Shown here one piece after another: positions 16,971-26,291 of a stretch of 43,517 bases of DNA. The stretch's first letter is position 1. Each line of letters opens with the position of its first letter. Origin of the DNA: Nitrospira sp. (GTDB taxonomy: Bacteria > Nitrospirota > Nitrospiria > Nitrospirales > Nitrospiraceae); NCBI GenBank assembly GCA_024331045.1, contig JANDJC010000025.1, forward strand, positions 1 through 43,517, in the 5' to 3' direction. The translations under genes were made by a program, and so were the position numbers. A model generated the notes under the pieces. That model did not search any database and was not told where the DNA came from. It saw only the letters and a list, made by a program, of their open reading frames with translations.

Positions 16971-17345
16971 TCACAAACGGGATGGCTCGACGTGAGCGTC
17001 GATAACGACCACGATGCCCCTCATGATGGGATGGATACGGCAATGGTACGGATACCGCCCGGAAGGCAAACCGGGAATGGTAAACTCTCCTCCTGGCGGA
17101 ACGGGTCCGGAGTCAAACAGACAGTGTGGCTGGTCTTCCGTACAACCGTTGTAAGTAACGGTATGGTGGGTCGGAGTTGGATTTTCCCATCTAATAGGAC
17201 TGCCGCTGGAGACCGTCGCAGAAACGGGGATATAGTAGGGTGAGCCGTCCTCCATCACGATTCGCAGAGGGGAGGAGGCATCGGTAGGGAGCCCCGGCGA
17301 CACCATCCCTGCCATTACGAGGCTGACGGACCATAACCACTTCAT
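16971..17345 (-). CDS. Periplasmic cupredoxin (type 1 copper protein)
   Basis: 124 residues with an N-terminal signal peptide (MKWLWSVSLVMAGMVSPGLP). The plastocyanin/azurin-type copper site is complete: His61 in PTHHTV, then Cys102, His105 and Met108 in YHCRIHPIMRG. Such proteins carry single electrons between periplasmic redox partners. In nitrite- or ammonia-oxidising Nitrospira, small cupredoxins are common, though the partner of this one is not evident. ATG 17345 has GAGGTGATT upstream. Two extra cysteines (68 and 75, CTEDQPHC) could form a disulfide near the site. It is followed after 55 bases by the methyltransferase gene. Confidence 0.9.
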   Translation of the reverse strand: MKWLWSVSLVMAGMVSPGLPTDASSPLRIVMEDGSPYYIPVSATVSSGSPIRWENPTPTHHTVTYNGCTEDQPHCLFDSGPVPPGGEFTIPGLPSGRYPYHCRIHPIMRGIVVVIDAHVEPSRL

Positions 17346-17751
17346 GAATCACCTCATCGATGGCACCAATCACCTGTTCTCAAGACGGTTTGGTGAAGGT
17401 GTCGTTCTCTTCTTTGAGAGCTAAAAGGCCGGTGAAGGATTCACCGCCTGGCGATCAACAGGAGCCGTTGATTTTTAATCTTAACACGGACGCTTTCAAA
17501 AGGAATGAGGTGTTGCGCGCTCGGTCTTCTCTGGTCTTCATCTCGGCAGTGGCCAACGGGCGGAAAGCGATCATTGCGTAGTTCACTCACGTAGCGGCAC
17601 TTAAGCAGAGGGGGGGAAGATTGTCCCGCAAAGGGGCCGAGGAGAGAACTAGTTGCAAGAGCCTATTCGTTCATGCTAGATGGTGGCCATCAATCCGTCA
17701 CCCCGTCACAAGCAGCCGTGCATTGAGACGACGACAACCAGGAGGACGAAG
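17346..17751. other. Divergent intergenic region with two small hairpins
   Basis: The region separates the minus-strand cupredoxin from the plus-strand H1-like gene and should hold both promoters. A 7-bp stem with a 3-base loop lies at 17430-17446 (CGGTGAA/TTCACCG). A second stem ATCAAC/GTTGAT (17454-17472), followed by five T, resembles a weak plus-strand terminator, although no plus-strand gene precedes it. No convincing gene was seen. Confidence 0.4.
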
Positions 17752-18222
17752 ATGGCGAAGAAGAAAGCCACGCCCGCGAAAGCTGTAGCAAAGAAAACTG
17801 CCGCCAAAAAGAAATCTCCCGCCGCATCCAAGAAGAGCGCCGCTAAAAAAGTTGTCAAAAAGAGCGCGGCTGCCACCAAGAGGGTCGCGCCCAAAGCAGC
17901 GGCTAAGCAATCGACCAAGCAGCCTGCCAAGAAACCCGCGAAGAAAACTCCGGTCAAAGCCACGGCTCCTGCAGCCAAGGAGGCGGTGGCTGAAGAGAAA
18001 GCTCCCCGCAAAACGCCAGCCGCCTCTCCAGTGGAGCCCCAGGACATCGAACAGGATATCGATTTGGATGAAGATCTGGTCGATGAAGAGTTAGAGGACA
18101 TCGAGGGAGAGCTCGATGATGAGATGGGGGAAGGTCTCGACCTCGATGATGAGGACAGCGACGAGTTTCTGGAAAAAGAAAGCCTGCTGGACGGCGATGA
18201 TGATTATCGGGACGATCAGTAA
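17752..18222 (+). CDS. Histone H1-like Lys/Ala-rich protein with acidic tail
   Basis: 156 residues with two opposite halves. Residues 1-85 consist of KKAA/AKK repeats with Thr, Ser and Pro (MAKKKATPAKAVAKKTAAKK at the start), like bacterial H1-like proteins such as Hc1/AlgP/BpH1 that bind and condense DNA. Residues 98-156 are extremely acidic (long runs of Asp and Glu). The acidic tail may be an intramolecular counter-charge or a partner-binding tail. ATG 17752 is chosen because AGGAGG is 6 bases upstream; the frame is open further upstream without support. It lies about 1.5 kb before scpA and scpB, with one gene between, so the neighbourhood has a nucleoid-organisation flavour. Low complexity makes family assignment loose. 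Confidence 0.82.
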   Translation: MAKKKATPAKAVAKKTAAKKKSPAASKKSAAKKVVKKSAAATKRVAPKAAAKQSTKQPAKKPAKKTPVKATAPAAKEAVAEEKAPRKTPAASPVEPQDIEQDIDLDEDLVDEELEDIEGELDDEMGEGLDLDDEDSDEFLEKESLLDGDDDYRDDQ

Positions 18223-18487
18223 AAATGACACCGGCCGCGATTGATTGCGTCATATCCCGATCAGGGCTGATTCTATGTGGGGCCAAAAGGAAGGGGCGCT
18301 TGCCTGGCTGAAGCCTTGTAGGAAGAAGGCCGCCTCGATTTCGCCACTGTCTCCCCCTCGAAAGTCCACAGAATTCTTACCGACAACTTGAGGACTGCTC
18401 CTTTGCCGCCACGTCTCAGGATGTGAAACAGTGGCTGGTTCGAGCGTGCTTGGCAGCCCTGGAGATGGCAGGCATGGAGAGCGGATC

Positions 18488-19672
18488 ATGGCCATAACTG
18501 GAGCTGGAGAAGGATCAATCGTGAGCCGATGGCCCTGCTTCCTTTTGCCGTTGATGATCCGGTCGATGATTGCGATGATCGGAATGATTGCGATGATCGG
18601 AATGATCGGATGGCCCCTTGGAGAAACTGGAATGACCGGTACCGTGCTGGCTGGCGGGGCCTGCTCCGTCGAAATGTCCGAACCGTCGAGAGGAGCAGGA
18701 TTCATCAAACGATTATCTTCAACCTGCACGCAACGAGAACGGGAGACTGAGGCAGTCGAGGCGGCTGCCATTCTTGAAGCGATGGCCCAAGGCTGGTCGG
18801 TTGAGTTGGTCGGAGTGATGGTCCGAGGCGATCTAAGTTTGGACCAGTTGCCGCTCCTACAAGATTCCCCTCTTGCTGCTGACAAGGCTGGTGCCGAGCA
18901 TGGGGGGAGGGGGAGACAGGAGCCAGTGGAGGGAGTGGAGCAACGACGGGTCCGTGGCTCCCTAACCATCAAGGATTCGATTGTAGAAGGAGCGATCCTT
19001 CACCGTTCTGCTCGCGGGATGCTGTTGTTTGAACAACCTGTCGATTTCCGAGGAACCGTTTTTCAAAGGGATGTCGATCTTTCGCGGTCGGTTTTTCAGG
19101 AAGAGATTCAGCTCTCGGAAGCGACGTTTCAGAGGGAGACCTATTTTGTGCAAGGGGCGTTCGTGAAGGGGTTGGAGTGTCAAGGAACGAGGTTCGGACC
19201 CCGCACACGGTTCCATCGTTCCACCTTTCGGGGGACGGTTGATTGTACGGGAGCTCTCTTCGATGGCATGGCCGAGTTGTTAGAGGTGACGTTTGAGGAG
19301 AGGGTCATTTTTGAGCGGGCCAGGTTTGGGTCGGGGACTGGGTTCTCCGGTAGTCGGTTCTGGCGAGACGCGAATTTTAGAGACGCGATTTTTAGTCGAG
19401 ACACGTATTTTGCCCATTGCGACTTCGAAGGAACCACCCTGTTCTCTGGCGCGCAGTTTTTAGCAACGGCGGACTTTTCAGAAGCTGTGTTCCGACAACC
19501 GGATGATTTGGTCAAGGCACGGTTCGATGTGCCGCCGGTGGTGACCGGTGCGAAGAGGATCGCGGTACCGTCGCCGGCACCAACTGCGGAAGTCGCGGTC
19601 GGTCCCTACGTGGTGACCGCGGTTTGTCTGGCGTTGGCCGTCGTGCTGCTGGTCTATGCGTGGAAGCTCTAA
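18488..19672 (+). CDS. Membrane-anchored pentapeptide-repeat protein
   Basis: About 394 residues. The core (residues 185-325) is a right-handed beta-helix of pentapeptide type, read as Fxxxxx repeats with Phe or Leu at the central position: PVDFRGTVFQRDVDLSRSVF, EATFQRETYFVQGAF, TRFHRSTFRGTVDCTGALF and so on. The C-terminus is one membrane helix (VVTAVCLALAVVLLVYAW). The N-terminus has a hydrophobic Met/Ile-rich segment (residues 15-45) that includes a repeat encoded by an 18-bp tandem duplication. The segment between (about 60-170) is not recognised. ATG 18488 follows GGAGAGCGG; GTG 18521 is an alternative. It is unlike the soluble gyrase-mimic Qnr/MfpA proteins because of its membrane helices. 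It precedes scpA by 60 bases. Confidence 0.78.
   Translation: MAITGAGEGSIVSRWPCFLLPLMIRSMIAMIGMIAMIGMIGWPLGETGMTGTVLAGGACSVEMSEPSRGAGFIKRLSSTCTQRERETEAVEAAAILEAMAQGWSVELVGVMVRGDLSLDQLPLLQDSPLAADKAGAEHGGRGRQEPVEGVEQRRVRGSLTIKDSIVEGAILHRSARGMLLFEQPVDFRGTVFQRDVDLSRSVFQEEIQLSEATFQRETYFVQGAFVKGLECQGTRFGPRTRFHRSTFRGTVDCTGALFDGMAELLEVTFEERVIFERARFGSGTGFSGSRFWRDANFRDAIFSRDTYFAHCDFEGTTLFSGAQFLATADFSEAVFRQPDDLVKARFDVPPVVTGAKRIAVPSPAPTAEVAVGPYVVTAVCLALAVVLLVYAWKL
18566..18610 (+). repeat. 18-bp tandem repeat, 2.5 copies, in-frame
   Basis: The unit ATGATTGCGATGATCGGA occurs at 18566-18583 and 18584-18601 and half again to 18610. It encodes Met-Ile-Ala-Met-Ile-Gly repeats in the N-terminal hydrophobic segment of the pentapeptide-repeat protein. 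Length changes in multiples of 18 would keep the frame and alter the length of the membrane segment. Confidence 0.9.
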
Positions 19673-19731
19673 AGCATGTTGGCGGGAACTCCGGCTTGCT
19701 CCCCACTGCATGGGCTGGTATAACGAGCGCC

Positions 19732-20526
19732 ATGATCCGTTCGACTGAGACTGAGCAACAGACGGAACCGTCCTATCGCGTCCGCATCGAGAATTTCGAA
19801 GGGCCATTGGATCTGTTGCTTCACCTCATTAAAAAGAATCAAATCAACATTTACGACATTCCGATCGCACTCATCACGAAACAGTACCTGGAGTACATCG
19901 AGGCGATGAAGACGTTGAATCTCGCCGTCGCGGGAGATTTTTTGGTCATGGCCGCGACCCTCTTGCAGATCAAATCCAAAATGCTGCTGCCCGTCGAAGA
20001 GAAAGAGGGCGACGAGGAGGAAGGACCGGATCCGCGCGAAGAGCTGGTGCGACGGCTGTTGGAGTACAAGGCGTACAAAGAGGCGGCGTCTCGCCTGGAT
20101 GAGCGAGAGAAAATGTGGCAGGATATGTTTGTCCGTGGGACGGCGACGCCAGTGGACTCGGTGCCGGACGAGCTCTCGTTGGAACATGTTTCGTTGTTCG
20201 ACCTAGTTGACGCCCTTAACAAGATTCTTGCCCGTGGTTCTGGAAAAAAGCTCATCGAGATCGTACCTGATCATCTGACGGTGCGGGACCGCATGAATAA
20301 AATTCTGGAACGGCTCGAAGCCAAGGAGTCGGTTGTGTTTGAGGAACTGTTTGAGCCGGCAAGTCATCGGCTGGTCGTGATCGTTACCTTCTTGGCACTG
20401 TTGGAACTAATCCGACTGCGGGTGGCACGGGTCTTTCAGGGGAGCTTGTTTGGACCGATTTTGATATCGCGGGCCTTTTCGTTGATTCCGGATCCGGCCG
20501 AGATGGATACCGGCAATATCGAGTGA
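19732..20526 (+). CDS. scpA: Segregation and condensation protein A
   Basis: Kleisin subunit of the bacterial condensin, bridging the SMC heads. 264 residues, the usual length. The N-terminal signature FEGPLDLLLHLIKKNQINIYDIPI is intact up to position 45, followed by LEYIEAMKTLNLAVAGDFLV and LLQIKSKMLLP. The C-terminal winged helix (VVIVTFLALLELIRLRVARV) ends with the FGPILI region. An acidic stretch (EEKEGDEEEGPD) lies between the domains, as in many homologues. ATG 19732 is the homology-consistent start. It overlaps the frame of scpB at the 3' end and is translated with it; both act with SMC, which is not encoded in this window. Confidence 0.96.
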   Translation: MIRSTETEQQTEPSYRVRIENFEGPLDLLLHLIKKNQINIYDIPIALITKQYLEYIEAMKTLNLAVAGDFLVMAATLLQIKSKMLLPVEEKEGDEEEGPDPREELVRRLLEYKAYKEAASRLDEREKMWQDMFVRGTATPVDSVPDELSLEHVSLFDLVDALNKILARGSGKKLIEIVPDHLTVRDRMNKILERLEAKESVVFEELFEPASHRLVVIVTFLALLELIRLRVARVFQGSLFGPILISRAFSLIPDPAEMDTGNIE

Positions 20527-20543
20527 GAGGGGACGTCGTCGTA

Positions 20544-21422
20544 ATGATCGATGAAATGAGTCATGACAGAAATGGTTCGGCGGACAAGCCCAAGAGTGAC
20601 GTTTCGACGCCGGCGCCGCCGGTGATCGGGGTGGATAAGTTAACTGGCATCGTGGAGGCGCTGTTGTTTGCGTCCCACGAGCCGGTGTCGCTTCAACGGT
20701 TGGTGGCGGTGATCGGAGACGTCACAAAGGCTGAAGTGACGGAGGCGCTCAAGCGGTTGGGAGACGAATTGGCCGGGGACGGTCGCGGGATTTCTCTGGT
20801 AGAGGTGGCCGGTGGATTTCGATTGGTCACCAAGCCGCAGTATGCCTCCTGGGTCAAACGATTGGACAAGTCGAAGTCGTCAACGAAACTGTCCCGCTCG
20901 GCGCTGGAATCGCTGGCCATCATCGCGTACAAGCAACCGATTGTGAAAGCGGAGATCGAGGAAATCCGGGGGGTGGAGACATCCGGAGTGGTGCGGACGC
21001 TGTTGGAACGAAAGTTGGTGCGGATCGTTGGGCGCAAGGAGGTGCCGGGGCGCCCCATCATGTATGGGACCACCAAGTATTTTCTCGAACATTTTGGGTT
21101 GAAGGACCTCTCGGAATTGCCACCCCTGCGGGAGTTCAAAGAGCTGGGCGAGTCCGAACAGGTGGCCCTGCCGTTGAATGGGGCCGAAGCGATCGCGGAC
21201 GGCTTGGCAGGGGCGGAGAAGGTGAGCGAGGATGATCTGTCCGGGCCGCGGGATCAGGCTAGCGCCAATTCCCCAACGGTCGCCATGGGCAAAACCATCG
21301 AGAGACAATCCGAGGGACAAGCGGAGGAAAACGGAAGGCTGCGTGCTTCCGCTGAAGCTGAGGCGCACGAAGTGTTTGCGGATGAGCCGGTTGAACAGGC
21401 CGAGCCTGTTGAACAGCCATAG
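20544..21422 (+). CDS. scpB: Segregation and condensation protein B
   Basis: Kite-type dimer that binds ScpA in the SMC-ScpAB condensin. The two winged-helix domains run over residues 30-200: GIVEALLFASHEPVSLQRL, then ISLVEVAGGFRLVTKPQYA, then the motif LSRSALESLAIIAYKQPIVK and EIRGVETSGVVRTLLERKLV, ending GRPIMYGTTKYFLEHFGL. About 80 extra C-terminal residues are acidic and low-complexity (ending in EPVEQAEPVEQP); such tails are common in ScpB. ATG 20544 has GAGGGG upstream; GTG 20523, which overlaps the scpA stop, is the alternative. The pair is clearly co-transcribed. Confidence 0.95.
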   Translation: MIDEMSHDRNGSADKPKSDVSTPAPPVIGVDKLTGIVEALLFASHEPVSLQRLVAVIGDVTKAEVTEALKRLGDELAGDGRGISLVEVAGGFRLVTKPQYASWVKRLDKSKSSTKLSRSALESLAIIAYKQPIVKAEIEEIRGVETSGVVRTLLERKLVRIVGRKEVPGRPIMYGTTKYFLEHFGLKDLSELPPLREFKELGESEQVALPLNGAEAIADGLAGAEKVSEDDLSGPRDQASANSPTVAMGKTIERQSEGQAEENGRLRASAEAEAHEVFADEPVEQAEPVEQP

Positions 21423-21651
21423 GTGAATAGGCTGAATAGGCATGGACCTGTCTGGGTTGGAAGTCTGTGTTGGAAAAAGGTATCGCCCCGCCCCTTCCCT
21501 AAGCCAGGCAAGGGGCAAGACCGCGCATTTCTTGACTCTCTTTGCAGCCGTTTGTTAGATTGGCCAATCCATTTCCAAGCCATTGAAAGAGCCCTTGTTT
21601 TCTACTTGTTTTTAATGGGTGTCCACTCTGTTCCATGAGGTGATTGCGGTG

Positions 21652-24633
21652 ATGAAGTGTTGGTTGTGGGATGAATCGATATGGTTCGGTCCTCCGCCGC
21701 TTACGATTGACAGCCTCCACAGCGAATGGGGGGGCGGAGATTCGGTGACAGAAGAAGAGGAACCACCTCCTGCGCCAACGAACGTGAGGGCCACCCCCGG
21801 CAACGGCCGGGTCACGATTACGTGGGATCCGGTCCCCGATGCCCTCTATTACAACCTGTACTTTCAAACCACCAAGGGCGTGCAGATCAAGTTTTCCGAG
21901 CTGACTCGTCCCATCGCGGGAGAGGAAGACTTCAAGACCGTCATCGGCGTCAAGAAAGAAAAGGCGACCTGCATCGAGGGGGTTACCAGCCCTTACGTGC
22001 ATGATGATCTCGCCAACGGCACGTGCTACCACTATGTCGTCACAGTGGTGACACCCAAGGGCGAGAGTCCTGAGTCGCAGGAAGTGATGGCCGTACCATC
22101 GCCCTACTTGCTGGCGATGGTGATCGGGAGAGAGGGAAGCGGAGACGGGGAATTCAGTTCGCCGACCGGCATCGCTCTCGATAAAGACGGTAATATTTAC
22201 GTCGCCGATACGGACAATCATTCCATTCAAAAATTCGACAAGACAGGAACGTTTCTAGCCCGCTGGGGCGGAGAACCGAGTTCGGAAGAAGGGCAGTTTT
22301 ATTACCCACGAGGAGTGGTGGTTGGGCCCGATGGGTTCCTCTATGTCGCTGACAGCGGCAACAACCGGGTGCAAAAGTTTGACTTGGAAGGCAATGTGCA
22401 AAAGGCCTGGGGCAAGTTTGGGTTTGCATGGCGCGGGGCCGAAATGGGCAAGTTCGACGTGCCCTGGGGAGTCACAACGGATGCAGAGGGCAATGTGTAC
22501 GTCTCCGACACGAGCAATGCCCGCATCCAAAAGTTCCAGCCCGACGGACAACCCTTGCTGAAATGGGGGCGCGATGGCAGTTTCGACGGTGCGTTTTTCT
22601 TCCCGCGCGGAGTGGCGGTCGATTTTGTGGGGAACATTTACGTTGCGGACGAAGGGAACAACCGAGTTCAAAAGTTCGACGCCCGCGGCAGTTTCCTGAC
22701 CAAATGGGGGCGGGAAGGCAGCGGCCCCGGTCAGTTCAAGGCTCCATGGGGCATTGCGTGCGACGCCTTGGGCAACGTCTACGTGGTTGACAGTGGCAAT
22801 CACCGGATTCAGAAATTCGATGGCAACGGCACATTTTTGTGTGCTTTCGGCAACCGTGGGCGAGGGGAGGGGCAATTTAATTTCCCTTATGGGATCGCCG
22901 TTGACAAAGAAGGGGCTCTCTATGTCGTCGACAGTGGAAACCACCGGGTGCTCAAGTTTATTCCCACCGAAGAAGAGCTGAACCGGGGCAAACAGGAGCC
23001 GGCTCAGCCAATCGCGGAAGGGCTTCCGTCTCCGCCGCGCGGCGTGGCCGCCAAGGCCGGGGATACGGAAGTGTTCGTCAGTTGGCTAGAGGTGCCGGGA
23101 GCAGTGTCCTACAACCTCTATTTCGGCACGGCGCCCCATCTGACGATCCAGAGCGCAACCAAAATCGAGGGAGTGACCAATCCGTATACTCATAGTGGGC
23201 TGACCAACGACGTGCCGTATTACTATGCCGTGACCGCGTTGTTCGAGGACGGGCGCGAAAGCCCGTTGTCCGAGGAAGTCACGGCGACGCCGGTCCTGAT
23301 CGATATTACGGCGCCCCAAAATCCCTACGCGGTGATCAACCATGGCGCGTTTATGACCAATTCGCCGGAAGTGGTGGTCACCATTTCCGCCAACGACGTC
23401 GATACTGGCGTGGCAGCTTATTTTGTCTCTGAGAGCCCGTTGACGCCGATGGCCGGCACCCCCGGGTGGGTTGAGGTGGAGCCGGCCACGAGGTTCGGCG
23501 CGACGATTCCCTTTATCTTGTCGCCGGGCGATGGGCGCAAGACGATTTATGTCTGGTTTAAGGATGCGGGCAACAATATCTCGACGCCGGCGAGTGCGAC
23601 GATCCTGCTCAATACGTCGGGCTATGTCTGTGTGTCCACGTGGGGAAGGCCGGGGCGAGGGGCGTCGTTGCTTCATGGTGGCGAGTTCATGGCCCCCATC
23701 TACGGACTGTGTATTGACCAGCAAGGTTGTTTGTTTGTCGTGGATAATGGCAACAACCGTATCCAGAAATTCGACAACGCGGGGAATTTCATCATCCTGT
23801 GGGGGAATTTTGGGTCGGCGAACGCCAACTTTCACAACCCCACCGGTATCGCTTGCGATGGGAAGGGTGACGTTTGGGTGGTGGATACGAACAATCACCG
23901 CGTTCAAAAATTCGACGGCAAGCTGGGCGGTTACTTGATGAAATTCGGCTCACGCGGCAACGGCGAGGGGCAATTCAACGCGCCCTGGGGCATCGCCATC
24001 GACCGGGTGCGAGGTTTTATCTATGTTGTGGATAGCGCGAACTTCCGCGTGCAGAAGTTTGACATGAGCGGCGAATTCGTCATGGCCTGGGGAAGCTTCG
24101 GCAGCGGAGACGGCCAATTCTATTTTCCTCGCGGCATTGCGGTGGATCAAAACGACGGCACGGTGTATGTCGTGGACATGGGTAACCATCGAATTCAAAA
24201 ATTCGACACCAGCACGAACGTACTCCCACAATTGCTGACCAAATGGGGCGGCAGCCCCGAGGCCGGTCACGCCAGCAGCGCCGTGGCGCGGGAGGCTGGC
24301 CAGCTTCGATCGCCGTGGGGCATCGCCGTCGATCATAACGGCGATGTGTATGTGACGGATACTGGCAATCATCGCGTGCAAAAGTTTGATCGGGAGGGCA
24401 ACTTCATTACCCAGTGGGGGGGATTCGGCAACGGAGAGGGGCAGTTTAATTTTCCCTATGGTATCGCCGTGGACGCGACGGGTAGTGTCTTTGTCGCGGA
24501 CAGTGGCAACAGTCGGATTCAGCAGTTCATGCCGGCTGAGGAGGGGAGCGAACGACTGCAGGAAGAGGCCGAGGCGGCGATCGAATCGGGGCCACTGCCC
24601 GATATCGGCGAACCGCGAGGCCGGGCGTCGTAG
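21652..24633 (+). CDS. NHL-repeat protein with two six-bladed propellers and Fn3/Ig-like domains
   Basis: About 994 residues with a tandem design. A fibronectin-III-like domain (residues 38-145) is followed by six NHL blades (158-443), a second Fn3-like domain (458-546), an Ig-like domain (550-658) and six further NHL blades (663-963). Each blade contains the pattern GIAVDxxGNVYVxDxGNxRIQKF. NHL propellers bind peptides, RNA or glycans. Repeats match closely, suggesting recent duplication; the paired Fn3-propeller halves look like one ancestral unit duplicated. No signal peptide is visible, although the Fn3/Ig arrangement is typical of exported proteins, so the location is unclear. ATG 21652 follows GAGGTGATTGCGGTG; upstream GTG starts do not add a signal peptide either. 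Large NHL proteins are frequent in Nitrospira. Confidence 0.9.
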   Translation: MKCWLWDESIWFGPPPLTIDSLHSEWGGGDSVTEEEEPPPAPTNVRATPGNGRVTITWDPVPDALYYNLYFQTTKGVQIKFSELTRPIAGEEDFKTVIGVKKEKATCIEGVTSPYVHDDLANGTCYHYVVTVVTPKGESPESQEVMAVPSPYLLAMVIGREGSGDGEFSSPTGIALDKDGNIYVADTDNHSIQKFDKTGTFLARWGGEPSSEEGQFYYPRGVVVGPDGFLYVADSGNNRVQKFDLEGNVQKAWGKFGFAWRGAEMGKFDVPWGVTTDAEGNVYVSDTSNARIQKFQPDGQPLLKWGRDGSFDGAFFFPRGVAVDFVGNIYVADEGNNRVQKFDARGSFLTKWGREGSGPGQFKAPWGIACDALGNVYVVDSGNHRIQKFDGNGTFLCAFGNRGRGEGQFNFPYGIAVDKEGALYVVDSGNHRVLKFIPTEEELNRGKQEPAQPIAEGLPSPPRGVAAKAGDTEVFVSWLEVPGAVSYNLYFGTAPHLTIQSATKIEGVTNPYTHSGLTNDVPYYYAVTALFEDGRESPLSEEVTATPVLIDITAPQNPYAVINHGAFMTNSPEVVVTISANDVDTGVAAYFVSESPLTPMAGTPGWVEVEPATRFGATIPFILSPGDGRKTIYVWFKDAGNNISTPASATILLNTSGYVCVSTWGRPGRGASLLHGGEFMAPIYGLCIDQQGCLFVVDNGNNRIQKFDNAGNFIILWGNFGSANANFHNPTGIACDGKGDVWVVDTNNHRVQKFDGKLGGYLMKFGSRGNGEGQFNAPWGIAIDRVRGFIYVVDSANFRVQKFDMSGEFVMAWGSFGSGDGQFYFPRGIAVDQNDGTVYVVDMGNHRIQKFDTSTNVLPQLLTKWGGSPEAGHASSAVAREAGQLRSPWGIAVDHNGDVYVTDTGNHRVQKFDREGNFITQWGGFGNGEGQFNFPYGIAVDATGSVFVADSGNSRIQQFMPAEEGSERLQEEAEAAIESGPLPDIGEPRGRAS

Positions 24634-24722
24634 CAGGGGTACGGTGGAGAGCTCGATGGCGGGATGTTGGCCGTGGACGTCCGGTTGTTAAGTGGAAGAG
24701 GCGCCAACGGAGAGGAGTCATT

Positions 24723-26189
24723 ATGCTGGACAAGGAGCCGAGGCAAGGATTGACCTTCGACGACGTGGTGTTGGTTCCGGCCAAATCACAGATCTTGCCG
24801 AGCGAGGTTGAAACGACGACATTTGTGACCCGCCGCATCAAAATCAACATTCCGCTGGTCAGCGCTGCCATGGATACGGTCACCGAATCGCGATTGGCTA
24901 TTGCTCTGGCTCGGGAAGGGGGAATTGGGATCATTCATCGGGTGTTGTCTCCTGCTGATCAGGCGATGGAGGTTGATAAGGTCAAGAAATCCGAAAGCGG
25001 CATGATCCTCGATCCTGTCACGATTTCTCCAGATCAAACGATCCGTGACGCGCATGCGTTGATGGCCAAATATCGAATCTCCGGCATTCCTGTCACCAAG
25101 GGGAAGAAACTGGTGGGCATCCTTACCAACCGGGATCTGCGTTTCGAAACCCGGATGGACCTCAAGGTTTCGCAAGTCATGAAGCGGGAAAAGTTGATCA
25201 CGGCGCCGGAGGGGACCAGCCTCGAAAAGGCGCGAGAAATTCTCCATGAACATCGGATTGAAAAATTGCCGGTGGTGAACGACCAGTTTGAACTCAAGGG
25301 GCTGATTACGATCAAGGACATTGAAAAACGCATCAAGTATCCAAACGCCTGCAAGGACGAGCACGGCCGGTTGCGTGTCGGCGCGGCGGTTGGCGTGGGG
25401 GCCGATGCCGAGGAGCGTGTGGCCTTGCTCAAAAAGGCGGGGGTGGACCTCATCGTGATCGATACGGCTCATGGCCACTCGCAAGCAGTTCTGGACACTG
25501 TGAAGATGATCAAAAAGCTACATCCGACGCTCGAGCTTGTCGCTGGCAATATCGGAACGGCTGAGGCGGCCAAGGATCTTCTCAAGGCCGGTGTCGATGC
25601 GGTGAAGGTGGGGGTCGGTCCCGGTTCCATCTGCACGACGCGCATCGTCTCCGGTGCTGGCATGCCGCAGTTGACCGCCATCGCAGACTGTGCGAAAGCG
25701 TTGCGGGGGACCGGGGTACCCGTCATCGCCGACGGCGGCATCAAGTTTTCCGGTGATATTACCAAGGCGCTGGCGGCTGGGGCCTCATCGGTCATGTTAG
25801 GAGGGTTGTTTGCAGGAACCGAAGAATCTCCTGGGGAAGTCGTGCTCTATCAGGCCAGGACATACAAAGTGTACCGGGGCATGGGCTCAATTGGAGCCAT
25901 GGAGCGGGGCGGGGGAGATCGTTATGGGCAGGGTGGTCGCCCGACGCAGAAACTGGTGCCCGAGGGAATCGAAGGGCGCGTTCCTTACAAAGGTCCGCTG
26001 GCCGCCGTGGTATATCAATTGGTCGGCGGACTCAAGTCAGGGATGGGCTATTGCGGGTGTCGGACCATCGCGGACTTGCAGGAACGTGCCACCTTCATTC
26101 GCCAAACGGTCGCTGGTCTCCGTGAAAGCCACGTGCACGACGTGATCATTACCAAAGAGGCGCCCAATTACCGGATGGATTGGGAGTAA
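24723..26189 (+). CDS. guaB: Inosine-5'-monophosphate dehydrogenase
   Basis: Oxidises IMP to XMP with NAD+, the rate-limiting step of guanine nucleotide synthesis. 488 residues, the typical length. The catalytic barrel starts at [14 protein letters not shown]; two CBS domains occupy about residues 95-205 ([20 protein letters not shown] and [20 protein letters not shown]). The active-site loop [13 protein letters not shown] carries the catalytic Cys near residue 304; the flap includes [12 protein letters not shown] near residue 400. AGAGGAG lies upstream of ATG 24723. guaA follows after 102 bases, the usual purine guaBA arrangement. Confidence 0.98.
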   Translation: MLDKEPRQGLTFDDVVLVPAKSQILPSEVETTTFVTRRIKINIPLVSAAMDTVTESRLAIALAREGGIGIIHRVLSPADQAMEVDKVKKSESGMILDPVTISPDQTIRDAHALMAKYRISGIPVTKGKKLVGILTNRDLRFETRMDLKVSQVMKREKLITAPEGTSLEKAREILHEHRIEKLPVVNDQFELKGLITIKDIEKRIKYPNACKDEHGRLRVGAAVGVGADAEERVALLKKAGVDLIVIDTAHGHSQAVLDTVKMIKKLHPTLELVAGNIGTAEAAKDLLKAGVDAVKVGVGPGSICTTRIVSGAGMPQLTAIADCAKALRGTGVPVIADGGIKFSGDITKALAAGASSVMLGGLFAGTEESPGEVVLYQARTYKVYRGMGSIGAMERGGGDRYGQGGRPTQKLVPEGIEGRVPYKGPLAAVVYQLVGGLKSGMGYCGCRTIADLQERATFIRQTVAGLRESHVHDVIITKEAPNYRMDWE

Positions 26190-26291
26190 CCCCGTCTTGC
26201 TTCCCAGACTCGTCTGCTGGGCAGGTCGGTCGCTGTTGCCCGAGCCGCGACGCTTCATGAAACGACGCGGCCTCCTCCACGAACAATACCG

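Noticed and set aside
17454..17476. Hairpin with T-tract as an intrinsic terminator
   Set aside because: The stem is only six base pairs, AT-rich, and no plus-strand gene lies upstream to be terminated.
18250..18972. A 240-codon minus-strand frame opposite the pentapeptide-repeat gene
   Set aside because: Low-complexity Ser/Pro/Ile product without domains; the plus-strand gene has a recognisable repeat family.
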